Source: an uncultured Ruminococcus sp. (lineage in GTDB: Bacteria > Bacillota > Clostridia > Oscillospirales > Ruminococcaceae). From it: a stretch of 25,491 nt of DNA. The stretch is taken from positions 1 to 25,491 of the forward strand of contig CALEPT010000014.1 of assembly GCA_937910385.1 (NCBI GenBank), given 5' to 3'. Below, piece after piece: positions 8,181 to 15,135 of this stretch (positions within the stretch are counted from its first letter, which is position 1; each line of letters opens with the position of its first letter). The notes beneath the pieces are model-generated. The model was not told where the DNA came from, searched no databases, and worked only from the letters and a program-made list of their open reading frames with translations. Made by a program: the position numbers and the translations under genes.

Positions 8181-9134
8181 TTAAAAAGCTTGATCGCTCT
8201 CATCTGCGTTAGGGAGCTGCCAATACCAGACTCCTTTTCTTCGGAACGATTTGATCCCAAGTTCCTTTTTGAGAGTGTATAGTGTTCGTTCTGAGACTCC
8301 AAGATCTTGTATCTTCTGAATTATAACGCCGCTGGTGAGCTCGCCGTATTCAAGCATATTGGTCAGGATATCAGCGACATCACTCTTTTTAAGGTGCTTT
8401 TTATGGTTTTTATTCTTGTTCTTCAGCCATTGAAATCCGATGGTTCTATTCATCCTGAAAGCTACTTCCGGACCTTCGGGAGCAAGGCTGGATTTGATCG
8501 GTATCATATATCGTATCTCTGGATCATCCTCATCACGAGTAACCATCAATACGCTTCTGGCAATAGCTGCTATATCAATACTTCCGAGTCCACGATATAA
8601 GCTCTTTCCTGTAGCAGACTTATTCATGTGACCTATCAGTACTACTGCACATCGGTATCTGGAGGCTATAACAGCTAAATTACCAAGGGTAGTTCGCATT
8701 CGTCCGACGCTGTGCAGGTCTCCGTCTTGAATAAGGAAGGACTGAAAAGGATCCAGAATCAGGAGCCTGGCATGAGTTTTCTCCAGAGCCTCCGTTATTC
8801 GATGATCGTTTAAGGTCAGGCTGCTGTTATCGTCTATTATGTACGCTACTTTAGAGCAGTCAGCACCAGCTGATTTTAATCTCGGTTTTATGGTATCAGC
8901 TACATCATCTTCGTTGCATTGATAGATCACATATTCAGCTTTTTCAACTTTATAACCGTCAGGCATATCCTGTCCTCTTGTAATAAGAGCAGCAATATGA
9001 AGCATAAAGGTTGATTTTCCTTCACCTGGATCACCTTCAAGCAGCGTCAGTTTTCCGTAAGGGATATACGGATACCAAAGCCATTCAACTTCTTGTTCTT
9101 TTACTGAGTCGTAGAATTCAAAAACGTTTTCCAT
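8181..9134 (-). CDS. RepA-like AAA ATPase (RecA/DnaB-type fold)
   Basis: A 317-residue AAA_25/RepA-like ATPase. Walker A is GDPGEGKST at 34-42, Walker B is LLILD at 124-128, and VVLIGHMNKS is a typical post-Walker B polar motif. The C-terminal 70 residues contain a winged-helix-like segment (DVADILTNMLEYGELTSGVI...GVSERTLYTLKKELG). Plasmid RepA (RSF1010-type) helicases and related mobile-element ATPases have this layout, so a role in replication or maintenance of the element is likely. It is the first gene of the leftward operon, with AAGGCGG just before its ATG. Confidence 0.85.
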   Translation of the reverse strand: MENVFEFYDSVKEQEVEWLWYPYIPYGKLTLLEGDPGEGKSTFMLHIAALITRGQDMPDGYKVEKAEYVIYQCNEDDVADTIKPRLKSAGADCSKVAYIIDDNSSLTLNDHRITEALEKTHARLLILDPFQSFLIQDGDLHSVGRMRTTLGNLAVIASRYRCAVVLIGHMNKSATGKSLYRGLGSIDIAAIARSVLMVTRDEDDPEIRYMIPIKSSLAPEGPEVAFRMNRTIGFQWLKNKNKNHKKHLKKSDVADILTNMLEYGELTSGVIIQKIQDLGVSERTLYTLKKELGIKSFRRKGVWYWQLPNADESDQAF

Positions 9135-9144
9135 ATTTACCGCC

Positions 9145-9174
9145 TTGATTTTTTCACCTGATATGTGGTATAAT
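9145..9174 (+). promoter_or_regulatory. Extended -10 promoter facing right, antisense to the rep leader
   Basis: TTGATT (9145-9150), 18-nt spacer, TG-G-TATAAT with the -10 at 9169-9174. The extended -10 TG makes this a strong sigma-A type match. It points away from the ATPase gene into its own leader, so the transcript would be antisense to the operon mRNA. Confidence 0.65.
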
Positions 9175-9180
9175 ACAGAT

Positions 9181-9397
9181 GGAAGGTCGTCTTATGTAGG
9201 ATTGTTGCAATATACCGTGCTTTTGCAGTCTTACTTTTGCAGTCTTAGAAACTGGATTTTTCGATTTTTTCTTACAAAAAGAGCATTTTTATTGTCATGC
9301 TTGTCAACTAGCGGAGAAGCAATCAACATCATCTTTGTTAGTTTTACACAAATGGTACTCCCATAGTTGCAGCCTTAATGATCTCGCTCTTTTTTCG
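9181..9397 (+). ncRNA. Candidate antisense (countertranscript) RNA
   Basis: Inferred transcript from the promoter at 9145-9174. It would run through the 14-bp tandem repeat and could end at the GCTCTTTTTT run near 9387-9396, whose GCTCTTTTT can pair with AAAAAGAGC about 100 nt upstream. An RNA antisense to the leader of a RepA-like gene is a classic plasmid copy-number arrangement. Length and 3' end are guesses; no transcript data were available. Confidence 0.35.
9220..9247 (+). repeat. Two tandem 14-bp repeats CTTTTGCAGTCTTA
   Basis: Perfect copies at 9220-9233 and 9234-9247. On the other strand each carries GCAAAAG, the heptamer also found in both inverted repeats of the integrase segment and again near 10643-10650. 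These may be arm-type binding sites for the adjacent tyrosine recombinase or its accessory factor. Confidence 0.7.
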
Positions 9398-10501
9398 TTA
9401 AACACAGTCTTTTGCGAAAGAAGTGTTTTTCACAGAAAACTTTATTCTATTCATGTATTCACGTTTCTGGTCAAAAGAACTGTGAACATATCTATTTAGC
9501 GTTATTTCGACGTTTGAATGTCCAAGTAATTCAGACAGCGACTTAATATCAAATCCAAGCCTTACGCAATCCGAAGCAAAGTAATGACGAAGTGAATGAA
9601 AATGTACTGACGGCAGATTTACGTTATTGAGGATTCGTGCAAATCTATTCTGCATTGTCCTGGGTTCAATCGGCTTATCAGTCCCGGAAAGAATGAATTC
9701 ATCATCTTTTACCTTGAATTCTTCTAAATATGAGATCAATTCTTCAGGTATTGGGATTACTCTTTTTGATGAATCACTCTTAGGTTCAGAGATGAGAAGT
9801 TTTGTTTTATTCTCACCGTTCTTTATCTGAATTCTCTGGATCGTATTATTGACGGTCAAAATACGTTTTTCATAATCTATGTCTCTTCCACGGAAGGCAC
9901 AGAGTTCTCCTATTCGTGAACCTGTTCCCATAGCTATGGCTACGCCTAAATTAGTTCTGCTATGATTCTTCATTACATATTCAGCTAATTTACCGTACTC
10001 TTTTCTATCAAGTAGCCGAACCTCTGCCTGTTTACGCTTGAATAGGCGTATATCACTCAGTGGATTATTCACCTGATACTTCCTTGAGGCATACTTACAG
10101 ACCGACCTCATCAATGAAATAATGTCCGAAATATACCTATCTGATAGACCGATCTTTTTTCTTGAATCAATAAAGCTATGTATATCGGTTTCGCAGATCT
10201 TGGATATATCCAGTTCCCCAAATACCGGGATAAGATGCTTATCAGCTTTCATCGTATAATTCGCTGCGGTCGATTCCTTTATATGGTATTTAACTCCATT
10301 GAACCACTCCTCATATATCTGAATGAAGCTCAACGAAATGTCTTTAGTCTTTTCTCGGTAGAATTCATCGATCATTCGCCTTACAGCTTCTTTTGACGGT
10401 CCGAAAAAACTCTTGTATTTTCTCTTTCCGTTCTCTGATGGTTTAGGAATACGTCCTTCCCATCGACCGTCTTTTCTAAGGTAGATATTATAGTCCTTCA
10501 T
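9398..10501 (-). CDS. Tyrosine recombinase, Tn916-Int-like
   Basis: A 367-residue recombinase. The N-terminal AP2-like arm-binding domain (KDGRWEGRIPK...GKRKYKSFFG, residues 10-40) is followed by the SAM-like core-binding domain (55-150) and the catalytic domain. Catalytic residues are all present: R196 in GTGSRIGEL, K241, H302 and R305 in HFHSLRHYF, H328 in LLGHSN, and nucleophile Y338. The ATG at 10501 is chosen because GGGAGG lies 6 nt upstream; an upstream TTG at 10597 would start inside the inverted repeat. The last codons (AKDCV-stop) lie within the left inverted repeat. A possible own promoter is TTACGA-18-TATAAA just upstream. Confidence 0.92.
   Translation of the reverse strand: MKDYNIYLRKDGRWEGRIPKPSENGKRKYKSFFGPSKEAVRRMIDEFYREKTKDISLSFIQIYEEWFNGVKYHIKESTAANYTMKADKHLIPVFGELDISKICETDIHSFIDSRKKIGLSDRYISDIISLMRSVCKYASRKYQVNNPLSDIRLFKRKQAEVRLLDRKEYGKLAEYVMKNHSRTNLGVAIAMGTGSRIGELCAFRGRDIDYEKRILTVNNTIQRIQIKNGENKTKLLISEPKSDSSKRVIPIPEELISYLEEFKVKDDEFILSGTDKPIEPRTMQNRFARILNNVNLPSVHFHSLRHYFASDCVRLGFDIKSLSELLGHSNVEITLNRYVHSSFDQKREYMNRIKFSVKNTSFAKDCV
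9400..9419 (-). repeat. Left inverted repeat of the integrase segment
   Basis: On the minus strand it reads TTTCGCAAAAGACTGTGTTT, identical over 20 bp to 10590-10609 on the plus strand. Similarity extends outward so that 27 of 30 aligned positions match, counting one mismatched base on the inner side. It encodes the end of the integrase. Confidence 0.9.
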
Positions 10502-10539
10502 TTTTTCCTCCCATATACAACTATTTTTTATAAAAATGC

Positions 10540-10568
10540 TTGACATCGCCTCGTAAGGGTGATATAAT
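10540..10568 (+). promoter_or_regulatory. Perfect-consensus sigma-A promoter inside the invertible segment
   Basis: TTGACA (10540-10545), exactly 17 nt, TATAAT (10563-10568). It lies only about 21 bp from the right inverted repeat and faces outward to the right, where no gene starts for more than 400 bp. This is the best promoter match in the window, and it appears wasted in the present orientation. Confidence 0.85.
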
Positions 10569-10589
10569 AAGAACATAAATTTTGGAAGG

Positions 10590-10609
10590 TTTCGCAAAAG
10601 ACTGTGTTT
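10590..10609 (+). repeat. Right inverted repeat of the integrase segment
   Basis: TTTCGCAAAAGACTGTGTTT on the plus strand, the partner of 9400-9419. GGAAGG precedes it and TATGAAAAA follows it. The corresponding outer flank of the left copy is AACGAAAAA. Confidence 0.9.
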
Positions 10610-10855
10610 TATGAAAAACGGTCTGATGCGATTTTTTTATTTTTCTATGCTTTTGCTTGACTCAGACACATATTATCCCAAAACGTAAACTGACCGTCAG
10701 AATTGACATGGTACAATTGAATACTGATCATAGCTAAGAGTAAGACCAATATGTCAAACTCGATTATTTTTGAGCAAACGTTAGTATTATAAAACAATCT
10801 TTATTCAAGGAATGAAAGCGTCTCAAAGCAAATTACATCGATAAATCAAAAGAAT

Positions 10856-10897
10856 AAGGAATACACATTCCGTATTAAATCGGAAAGCATATTCCTT
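10856..10897 (+). terminator. Two-step hairpin, possible terminator
   Basis: Outer stem AAGGAATA/TATTCCTT with an inner stem TTCCG/CGGAA, the four-base internal gaps being symmetric. TTTTG follows on the plus strand. It could stop the transcript from the invertible promoter. The short T run makes a protein-bound cruciform an alternative. Confidence 0.45.
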
Positions 10898-10957
10898 TTG
10901 CCTTTCATTTACACTTGCAATGTCCTGTGTCGATTTCAGAACGGTATCCACAATAAT

Positions 10958-11011
10958 TATACCTATTTATTATAGCTATGTCAACATAAATTGCTACTGA
11001 TTATAGGTATA
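10958..11011 (+). promoter_or_regulatory. Inverted repeat operator pair upstream of XRE gene
   Basis: TATACCTAT (10958-10966) and ATAGGTATA (11003-11011) form a perfect 9-bp inverted repeat with centres 45 bp apart. A TATAAT at 11029-11034 lies just downstream, without a clear -35. Placement fits autoregulation by the XRE protein that follows. Confidence 0.5.
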
Positions 11012-11055
11012 TTTTAGCTTGCGTATATTATAATTATATGTAGGTGGTGATACGA

Positions 11056-11364
11056 ATGATCGAAGCAGATTTCATATCAGAAAGAATTGCTAAGCTGAGA
11101 AATGAGAAAAACATATCCGCCAGAGATATGAGTCTGAGCTTAGGTCAAAGTCAAAGCTATATCAACAATATTGAAAACAAGAAAGCACTGCCATCGATGC
11201 AGATGTTCCTATATATCTGTGAATATCTCGGAGTTGAACCCAAAGACTTCTTTGATGAAGATATTACCGATCCAAGCAAGCTAAATGAAGTTGTGGAAGC
11301 ATTCAAATCTCTTTCTCCTAAGCAGCTTGATTTACTTATTGCTCTTGCAAAGGAAATTAAATAA
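11056..11364 (+). CDS. XRE-family transcriptional regulator
   Basis: A 102-residue protein with an N-terminal HTH_3 domain: SERIAKLRNEKNISARDMSLSLGQSQSYINNIENKKALPSMQMFLYICEYLGVEPKDFFDE. The recognition helix is the QSQSYINNIENK stretch. The C-terminal 35 residues form a short helix pair. The ATG at 11056 follows AGGTGG by about 8 nt and is preferred over in-frame GTG codons that overlap the ribosome binding site. It probably represses its own promoter and perhaps that of the neighbouring mobile-element genes. Confidence 0.88.
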   Translation: MIEADFISERIAKLRNEKNISARDMSLSLGQSQSYINNIENKKALPSMQMFLYICEYLGVEPKDFFDEDITDPSKLNEVVEAFKSLSPKQLDLLIALAKEIK

Positions 11365-11583
11365 AGCTGTTTCAAGCTTTTTATCTATCAACAGTGTAGA
11401 AAGCGATTTGAAGGTTAAAACGTGATTTTGACAGTCTCCAAATCTGTAAAACAGCCAGATAACATCATTTGAAAAGATTAAAACCGTCATGATATCTGTT
11501 ATCGTGACGGTTAAGTTATATTGTGTAATGTGAAATAGCTTGCCTCCGCGTTAATGTGGAGGCTTTTTTATTGCTATTAATTA
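11365..11583. other. Intergenic region with two hairpins
   Basis: Contains no gene. At 11482-11512 there is a 13-bp stem (AACCGTCATGATA / TATCGTGACGGTT, one G-T pair) without a T run. At 11542-11570 there is a proper terminator. Confidence 0.6.
11542..11570 (+). terminator. Rho-independent terminator
   Basis: GCCTCCGC/GTGGAGGC stem, six-base loop, then TTTTTT on the plus strand. It ends the XRE transcript. Confidence 0.8.
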
Positions 11584-12078
11584 TCAATTCAATCTGTCCC
11601 TAAACACATCGAATGTCTCGATCTTAACAGAATTATTCCTGGCATATCCTGTACCATAACACTTATCCCAATCGCTGCCAACAACAAGTAATAGGTCAGA
11701 ATTCTCGATCATATGCTCGTCTGCAAGGTCATAGCAGTCATCTGAATACCGATTTGAAATGATCTCTACATTGTCAGACTCAGAGTGAATTTTGAAAAAT
11801 CGATCACGGTGTTCTTCAACCCAGTTTGTAGATTGTTCTTCATATGGCATAGCAATGTTCAGCTCAATATCATTGTACATCTGCAATGCAACAATTATCT
11901 CCGCACTCCAAAGCGGCACACCATATTCACAGTTCAACCAAAATGTATCGTATCCTTTGCAATATAGCTCCCATATCTTCTCACGAAGCCTTGCCTTTAT
12001 TTCAGGATAAGGCGGTTCAAACTCATTTTTACAGACTAAATTTAGTTCTTCACCTGTTGATATAATTGTACAAGTCAT
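11584..12078 (-). CDS. YpsA/DUF1273-like SLOG-superfamily protein
   Basis: A 164-residue protein. The order of features follows YpsA: 'LREKIWELYCKGYDTFWLNCEYGVPLWSAEIIVAL' (ligand-binding Rossmann-type loop), 'IELNIAMPYEEQSTNWVEEHRDRF', 'ISNRYSDDCYDLADEHMIENSDLLLVVGSDWDKCYGTGYA'. SLOG proteins bind nucleotides or nucleotide-derived ligands and often sit in defence or stress loci. The canonical N-terminal TGHR motif is missing, replaced by IISTGEEL, so it is a divergent member. The ATG at 12078 follows GGAGGAG. It is divergent from an XRE gene and shares its operators. Confidence 0.72.
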   Translation of the reverse strand: MTCTIISTGEELNLVCKNEFEPPYPEIKARLREKIWELYCKGYDTFWLNCEYGVPLWSAEIIVALQMYNDIELNIAMPYEEQSTNWVEEHRDRFFKIHSESDNVEIISNRYSDDCYDLADEHMIENSDLLLVVGSDWDKCYGTGYARNNSVKIETFDVFRDRLN

Positions 12079-12091
12079 ATTACTCCTCCAT

Positions 12092-12107
12092 AGTCTATAT
12101 ATAGTCT
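12092..12107 (-). promoter_or_regulatory. Operator 1 over the SLOG gene transcription start
   Basis: Core GTCTATATATAGTC (12093-12106). It lies just downstream of an extended -10 (TG-G-TATAAT, minus strand, 12114-12119) for the SLOG gene, so bound repressor would block initiation. Confidence 0.65.
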
Positions 12108-12137
12108 GCAATTATTATACCACATTTACTCTCAAAA

Positions 12138-12151
12138 GTCTATATATAGAC
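12138..12151. promoter_or_regulatory. Operator 2, perfect palindrome
   Basis: GTCTATATATAGAC is a perfect 14-bp palindrome. It sits where the -35 of the SLOG promoter would be (17 bp from the -10) and just upstream of the divergent XRE promoter. Confidence 0.7.
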
Positions 12152-12188
12152 TACATTTAACTCTAAAATGTCATATACTGATAAAAAG

Positions 12189-12202
12189 GACTATATATAG
12201 AC
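12189..12202 (+). promoter_or_regulatory. Operator 3 next to the XRE ribosome binding site
   Basis: GACTATATATAGAC, one base different from operator 2. It lies immediately before GGAGGG and the XRE start, downstream of a TATACT (12174-12179). Confidence 0.65.
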
Positions 12203-12211
12203 GGAGGGCAT

Positions 12212-12454
12212 ATGATCACAAGAGAAGCAGTTGCTGCTCGAATTATGGAGCTTTGCAAAGAAAAGGATATTACAATGAATGGTATCGCAAACTTATCTGC
12301 CATACCACCCTCAACTATCAAAAACATCATCTACGGCGTAAGCAAGAATCCAGGCATTGTTACTATCAAAATGATTTGCGATGGTTTTAATATCTCGCTA
12401 CCTGAATTCTTTGATTCTGAATTATTCTATGATCTTGAGCAAGAGATCAAATAA
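12212..12454 (+). CDS. XRE-family regulator, small
   Basis: An 80-residue protein that is essentially one HTH domain: AARIMELCKEKDITMNGIANLSAIPPSTIKNIIYGVSKNPGIVTIKMICDGFNISLPEFF. This is the Cro/C1 type commonly seen as a short autoregulator. GGAGGG is 4 nt before the ATG, a rather short spacing. It is divergent from the SLOG gene, with three shared palindromic operators, so it most likely represses both genes. Confidence 0.88.
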   Translation: MITREAVAARIMELCKEKDITMNGIANLSAIPPSTIKNIIYGVSKNPGIVTIKMICDGFNISLPEFFDSELFYDLEQEIK

Positions 12455-12461
12455 AAACATA

Positions 12462-12501
12462 CCCTGCAATTTGATTTAATAATCATTTTGCAGGGGTTTT
12501 T
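12462..12501. terminator. Bidirectional terminator
   Basis: CCCTGCAA/TTGCAGGG stem (12462-12469 and 12488-12495) followed by GTTTTTG on the plus strand; the minus strand also reads into a T-rich tail. It separates the XRE gene from the convergent recombinase triplet. Confidence 0.75.
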
Positions 12502-12552
12502 GTTTGTATAATCAAGATAACCGTTTCTATCGGCTGTTAAGTAATACACTCT

Positions 12553-14166
12553 CTATTTTTCAACTTCAACTGTCACTTCGTATCCGCCCTTAAATATTAT
12601 CGTAATTTCAGTCTTACTGTTTACCTTTACGCATTCTATCAGCTTTCTGATAAGCATATCCTTATACTCTGCAAGCTCACAGGAGCTGTTATCGATTAGC
12701 TGAAGTGCTTGAGATATCCGCGTCTTTTGATCATCATTGATGTTATTGCTTTCTTCAAGATATCTTAGCCTTGTGTTTAGGTCCTGTTCCTCAGCATACA
12801 GATTCTGGAATTGCTCATCCATTGCTTCTTCATCCATAACTCCTGAAGCTATAAGGTTGATATAATCGTTTCGTGCTTCATCGATCTCATGGAGTCTTTG
12901 CTGTATCTCCTTAGTCTCTTTGATACTAACTCCTGCGATTGCCTGTTCAATATTGGTTTTCAGTAGTTCTTTTATATCTTCCTTACAGTCATAGTACTCA
13001 TTTATTGCAGATAATATCGCTCTATGAAGTTTGTCTTCATGAAGGGATGGAGAATTCTTACAGTATCTATTTCCGTTATCAAGTCTGCTTATGCATCGCC
13101 ATACCGGACACTTCTTACCATGAATGTTCCATATCTGCCTTTTATATGCTGATCCACACTCAGAGCAGACCATTATCTCGCTTAGCGCATACTTTCCTGA
13201 GTACCTTCCTTGCAATGATACTGTCTTTTCGCTCTTTTTTCTCATTGATGTCCTTCGAGCCATTTCCTGCTGTACAAGATTATATGTATCTCGGTCTATT
13301 ATAGCTTCATGTGCATCTGTTACAAGGTATTTTGTGCGTTCACCATTGTTTTTTGCAGTCTTGTGGGTAATGCAGTCTACTGTATATGTCTTTTGAAGCA
13401 ATGCATCTCCAACATACTTTTCATTGGATAGAATTGAATGTATGCCATTAATAGACCATTCTGCAAATTCACGCTTAGGGATTTTTAATGCATTCAAGTG
13501 TTTGGATATCTGCCTGAGAGTCAAGCCGTCTAAGTACAGCTTATATATAAGCCTTACTACTTCCGCTTCCTCCGGTATTATCTCCGGTTTCCCGTCTTCG
13601 CCTTTGCGATAACCATAGAGGCTGTTTAAATTATATCTTACCCTTCCGTCACGGAAGGCTTTTTCCACGCCCCACGATACGTTCTTACTTATTGATTCAG
13701 ACTCAGCCTGTGCGAAACTGCCATATAAGGCTATCATGAATTCTGATGTCATGGTCAACGTGTTGATATTCTCTTTCTCGAATACAACGCCAATTCCAAG
13801 ATCTTTCAGCTGTCGGACGTATTCAAGGGTATCAACGGTATTTCGAGCGAATCGGCTTATGGACTTGCAGAGGACAAGGTCGATCTTTCGTTTCTTACAG
13901 AGCCTTATCATCTTATTGAACTCAGTACGTCTTTTGGTCTGTGTTCCCGATATTCCTTCGTCTGCAAATATACCGGCGAGCTCCCATTCCTTGTTCTGGT
14001 TTATAAGCTGAGTATAGTAATCTATCTGGACCTGATAGCTGTTCTGCTGTTCCTCTTGCTCGGTACTGACTCGGCAGTAGGCTGCGACTCTGATCTGATG
14101 GTATTTATCGACATTTTCAGTATTTACCTTCTTAGTCGCAGGTATCATCGTAACTTCCAATCTCAC
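12553..14166 (-). CDS. Large serine recombinase (third of triplet)
   Basis: A 537-residue serine integrase. The resolvase domain is complete: VAAYCRVSTEQ with nucleophile Ser near residue 34, DEGISGTQ, and CKSISRFARNT. Then come the recombinase domain (GYRKGEDGKPEII..., SILSNEKYVGDALLQKTY), a Cys zinc ribbon (CSECGSAYKRQ...CPVWRC) and a coiled-coil region (about 400-475). The first start is GTG at 14166 next to AGAGGAG; an ATG at 14148 with GGAAG upstream is the alternative. The start overlaps the middle gene by 35 nt. Together with the next two genes it forms a triple serine-integrase module that should excise and integrate the element. Confidence 0.92.
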   Translation of the reverse strand: MRLEVTMIPATKKVNTENVDKYHQIRVAAYCRVSTEQEEQQNSYQVQIDYYTQLINQNKEWELAGIFADEGISGTQTKRRTEFNKMIRLCKKRKIDLVLCKSISRFARNTVDTLEYVRQLKDLGIGVVFEKENINTLTMTSEFMIALYGSFAQAESESISKNVSWGVEKAFRDGRVRYNLNSLYGYRKGEDGKPEIIPEEAEVVRLIYKLYLDGLTLRQISKHLNALKIPKREFAEWSINGIHSILSNEKYVGDALLQKTYTVDCITHKTAKNNGERTKYLVTDAHEAIIDRDTYNLVQQEMARRTSMRKKSEKTVSLQGRYSGKYALSEIMVCSECGSAYKRQIWNIHGKKCPVWRCISRLDNGNRYCKNSPSLHEDKLHRAILSAINEYYDCKEDIKELLKTNIEQAIAGVSIKETKEIQQRLHEIDEARNDYINLIASGVMDEEAMDEQFQNLYAEEQDLNTRLRYLEESNNINDDQKTRISQALQLIDNSSCELAEYKDMLIRKLIECVKVNSKTEITIIFKGGYEVTVEVEK

Positions 14167-15028
14167 TGCTCCTCTCTGTGATATTATTCAGTTTTACACC
14201 GTTTATAAGTTCAAGACCTATCGTTGCATTATGACTCACCGTTATATGTTCAGCACATTTCAGTAGTAACTCTACATCAAGCGTATTAAGTCTCTTGACA
14301 CCTTTCATTATTTCCTTCAATAATACTGTTTTCTGCGGAACATCGTCATAGCTGCAACACTCATATTTAAGCTCTGCGAGTTCCAAAATTGCTGCCTTTA
14401 TCCTATCGTATTCAATATCAGTGCTGTCCATTAGTCTAGATATCTCATTTTTCTGCTTTACGACCTCTCCATTCGGCGTATATACGCTCATTTCTGCCTC
14501 TACATCAAGCAGACTTGGGTTGGCTATGGCAGAGTTTAATATATTAAGCACCGCAGATAAGATCATCTGATCGGTTGCTACATATTCAAATTCACTGCAT
14601 CGGTATGTTTTACAGTTCCATGTACCGTTTTGATTTCTGAATAGCCTCTTTCTGCACTCAGCACACAGTGTAATATTCCTGATTTCCTTCAATTCATCAG
14701 GGACAATACAGATATTAGTGGCTTTCTTGATCTTTTTATTATTAGCACGATGGAAGATGTCAGCAGATATAAGCTGTGGATATGTCTCGGTTCCAAGGTA
14801 TTTTTCATTCTCAAGGATACGTTTGACCATATTCTTGTTCCAGCCGAAGTCTTCACCTGGATGATAGGGTATTTGTTCTTCTTGCATGGATCTTGATATT
14901 TCAAGAAGACTTTTACCTTTTAGGTAATCAGCAAATATCTTTGATACGGCGTACAGTTCTCGCGGCTCGGTTACTATCTCTCCGTTCTTCATCTGATAGC
15001 CGAATGGTATTCTTCGATTTTTAGCCAT
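14132..15028 (-). CDS. Serine recombinase-like protein without catalytic domain (middle of triplet)
   Basis: A 298-residue protein that begins directly at the recombinase domain (RIPFGYQMKNGEIVTEPREL..., NKNMVKRILENEKYLGTETY). It continues with a zinc ribbon (CAECRKRLFRNQNGTWNCKTYRC) and a C-terminal helical region. The resolvase domain is missing. The start is genuine, with GGAGG 7 nt before the ATG, so this is not simply a truncation. Such short middle members are a feature of serine-integrase triplets. It may act as a DNA-binding accessory or directionality factor. Confidence 0.85.
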   Translation of the reverse strand: MAKNRRIPFGYQMKNGEIVTEPRELYAVSKIFADYLKGKSLLEISRSMQEEQIPYHPGEDFGWNKNMVKRILENEKYLGTETYPQLISADIFHRANNKKIKKATNICIVPDELKEIRNITLCAECRKRLFRNQNGTWNCKTYRCSEFEYVATDQMILSAVLNILNSAIANPSLLDVEAEMSVYTPNGEVVKQKNEISRLMDSTDIEYDRIKAAILELAELKYECCSYDDVPQKTVLLKEIMKGVKRLNTLDVELLLKCAEHITVSHNATIGLELINGVKLNNITERSSEIGSYDDTCD

Positions 15029-15029
15029 T

Positions 15030-15099
15030 ATCTGACCTCCTTCTCACACAAGAATACCACATCTCCGTCTCCTTATCTATCACCAAACCTAACAAAAAA
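15030..15099 (-). repeat. Repeated promoter module, copy 1
   Basis: On the minus strand TTTGTTAGGTTTGGTGATA, then 18 nt, then TGTGGTATTCTTGTGT and AGGAGG. The same elements with the same spacing occur before the first triplet gene. TG-G-TATTCT resembles an extended -10; no consensus -35 lies at 17 bp, suggesting activator dependence. Confidence 0.65.
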
Positions 15100-15127
15100 G
15101 GTGCTTTGTTTTTGTTCACAAAGCACC
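15094..15127 (-). terminator. Terminator after the first triplet gene
   Basis: Perfect 10-bp stem GGTGCTTTGT/ACAAAGCACC (15100-15109 and 15118-15127), followed on the minus strand by TTTTTTG. It immediately precedes the repeated promoter module. Confidence 0.85.
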
Positions 15128-15135
15128 ACATTTTC

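Larger units (their letters stand above)
9135..9399. other. Operon leader region with antisense promoter and repeats
   Basis: A 265-nt gap between the ATPase start and the integrase end. On the minus strand it would be the 5' leader of the operon. I see no good minus-strand promoter in it: one TTGACA occurs without a matching -10. On the plus strand it has a strong extended -10 promoter. It also holds a 14-bp tandem repeat and a long-range inverted repeat, AAAAAGAGC near 9278 against GCTCTTTTTT near 9387, the latter ending in a T run. Confidence 0.5.
9400..10609. mobile_element. Putative invertible segment carrying its own recombinase and a promoter
   Basis: A 1210-bp stretch bounded by the perfect 20-bp inverted repeats. 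It contains the tyrosine recombinase and, next to the right repeat, a perfect-consensus promoter pointing outward. Inversion within the repeats would keep the integrase frame: the C-terminus AKDCV-stop would become AKDCVL-stop. It would also turn the promoter toward the ATPase-recombinase operon, giving a leader of about 300 nt. This architecture is that of a self-encoded phase-variation switch. Inversion itself has not been observed here. Confidence 0.6.
10610..11055. other. Non-coding region right of the invertible segment
   Basis: I find no convincing gene in about 445 nt. A 25-codon frame starting at the ATG at 10611 has no motif. Contents are one more GCAAAAG heptamer (minus strand, near 10644), a bipartite hairpin at 10856-10897, and the XRE operator/promoter region from 10958. 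In the present orientation the consensus promoter would transcribe into this region. Confidence 0.5.

Noticed and set aside
9145..9366. 73-residue plus-strand frame in the operon leader
   Set aside because: No ribosome binding site or motif; it begins inside the plus-strand promoter. The region is better explained as leader plus antisense RNA.
9398..10501. Inverted repeats as attL/attR of an integrated element
   Set aside because: Attachment sites of an integrated element are direct repeats. These are inverted and enclose only the integrase gene, so inversion is the better reading.
10502..10597. N-terminal extension of the tyrosine recombinase from a TTG start
   Set aside because: The added residues match no integrase domain, lie over a consensus promoter and repeat, and GGGAGG is correctly placed for the ATG at 10501.
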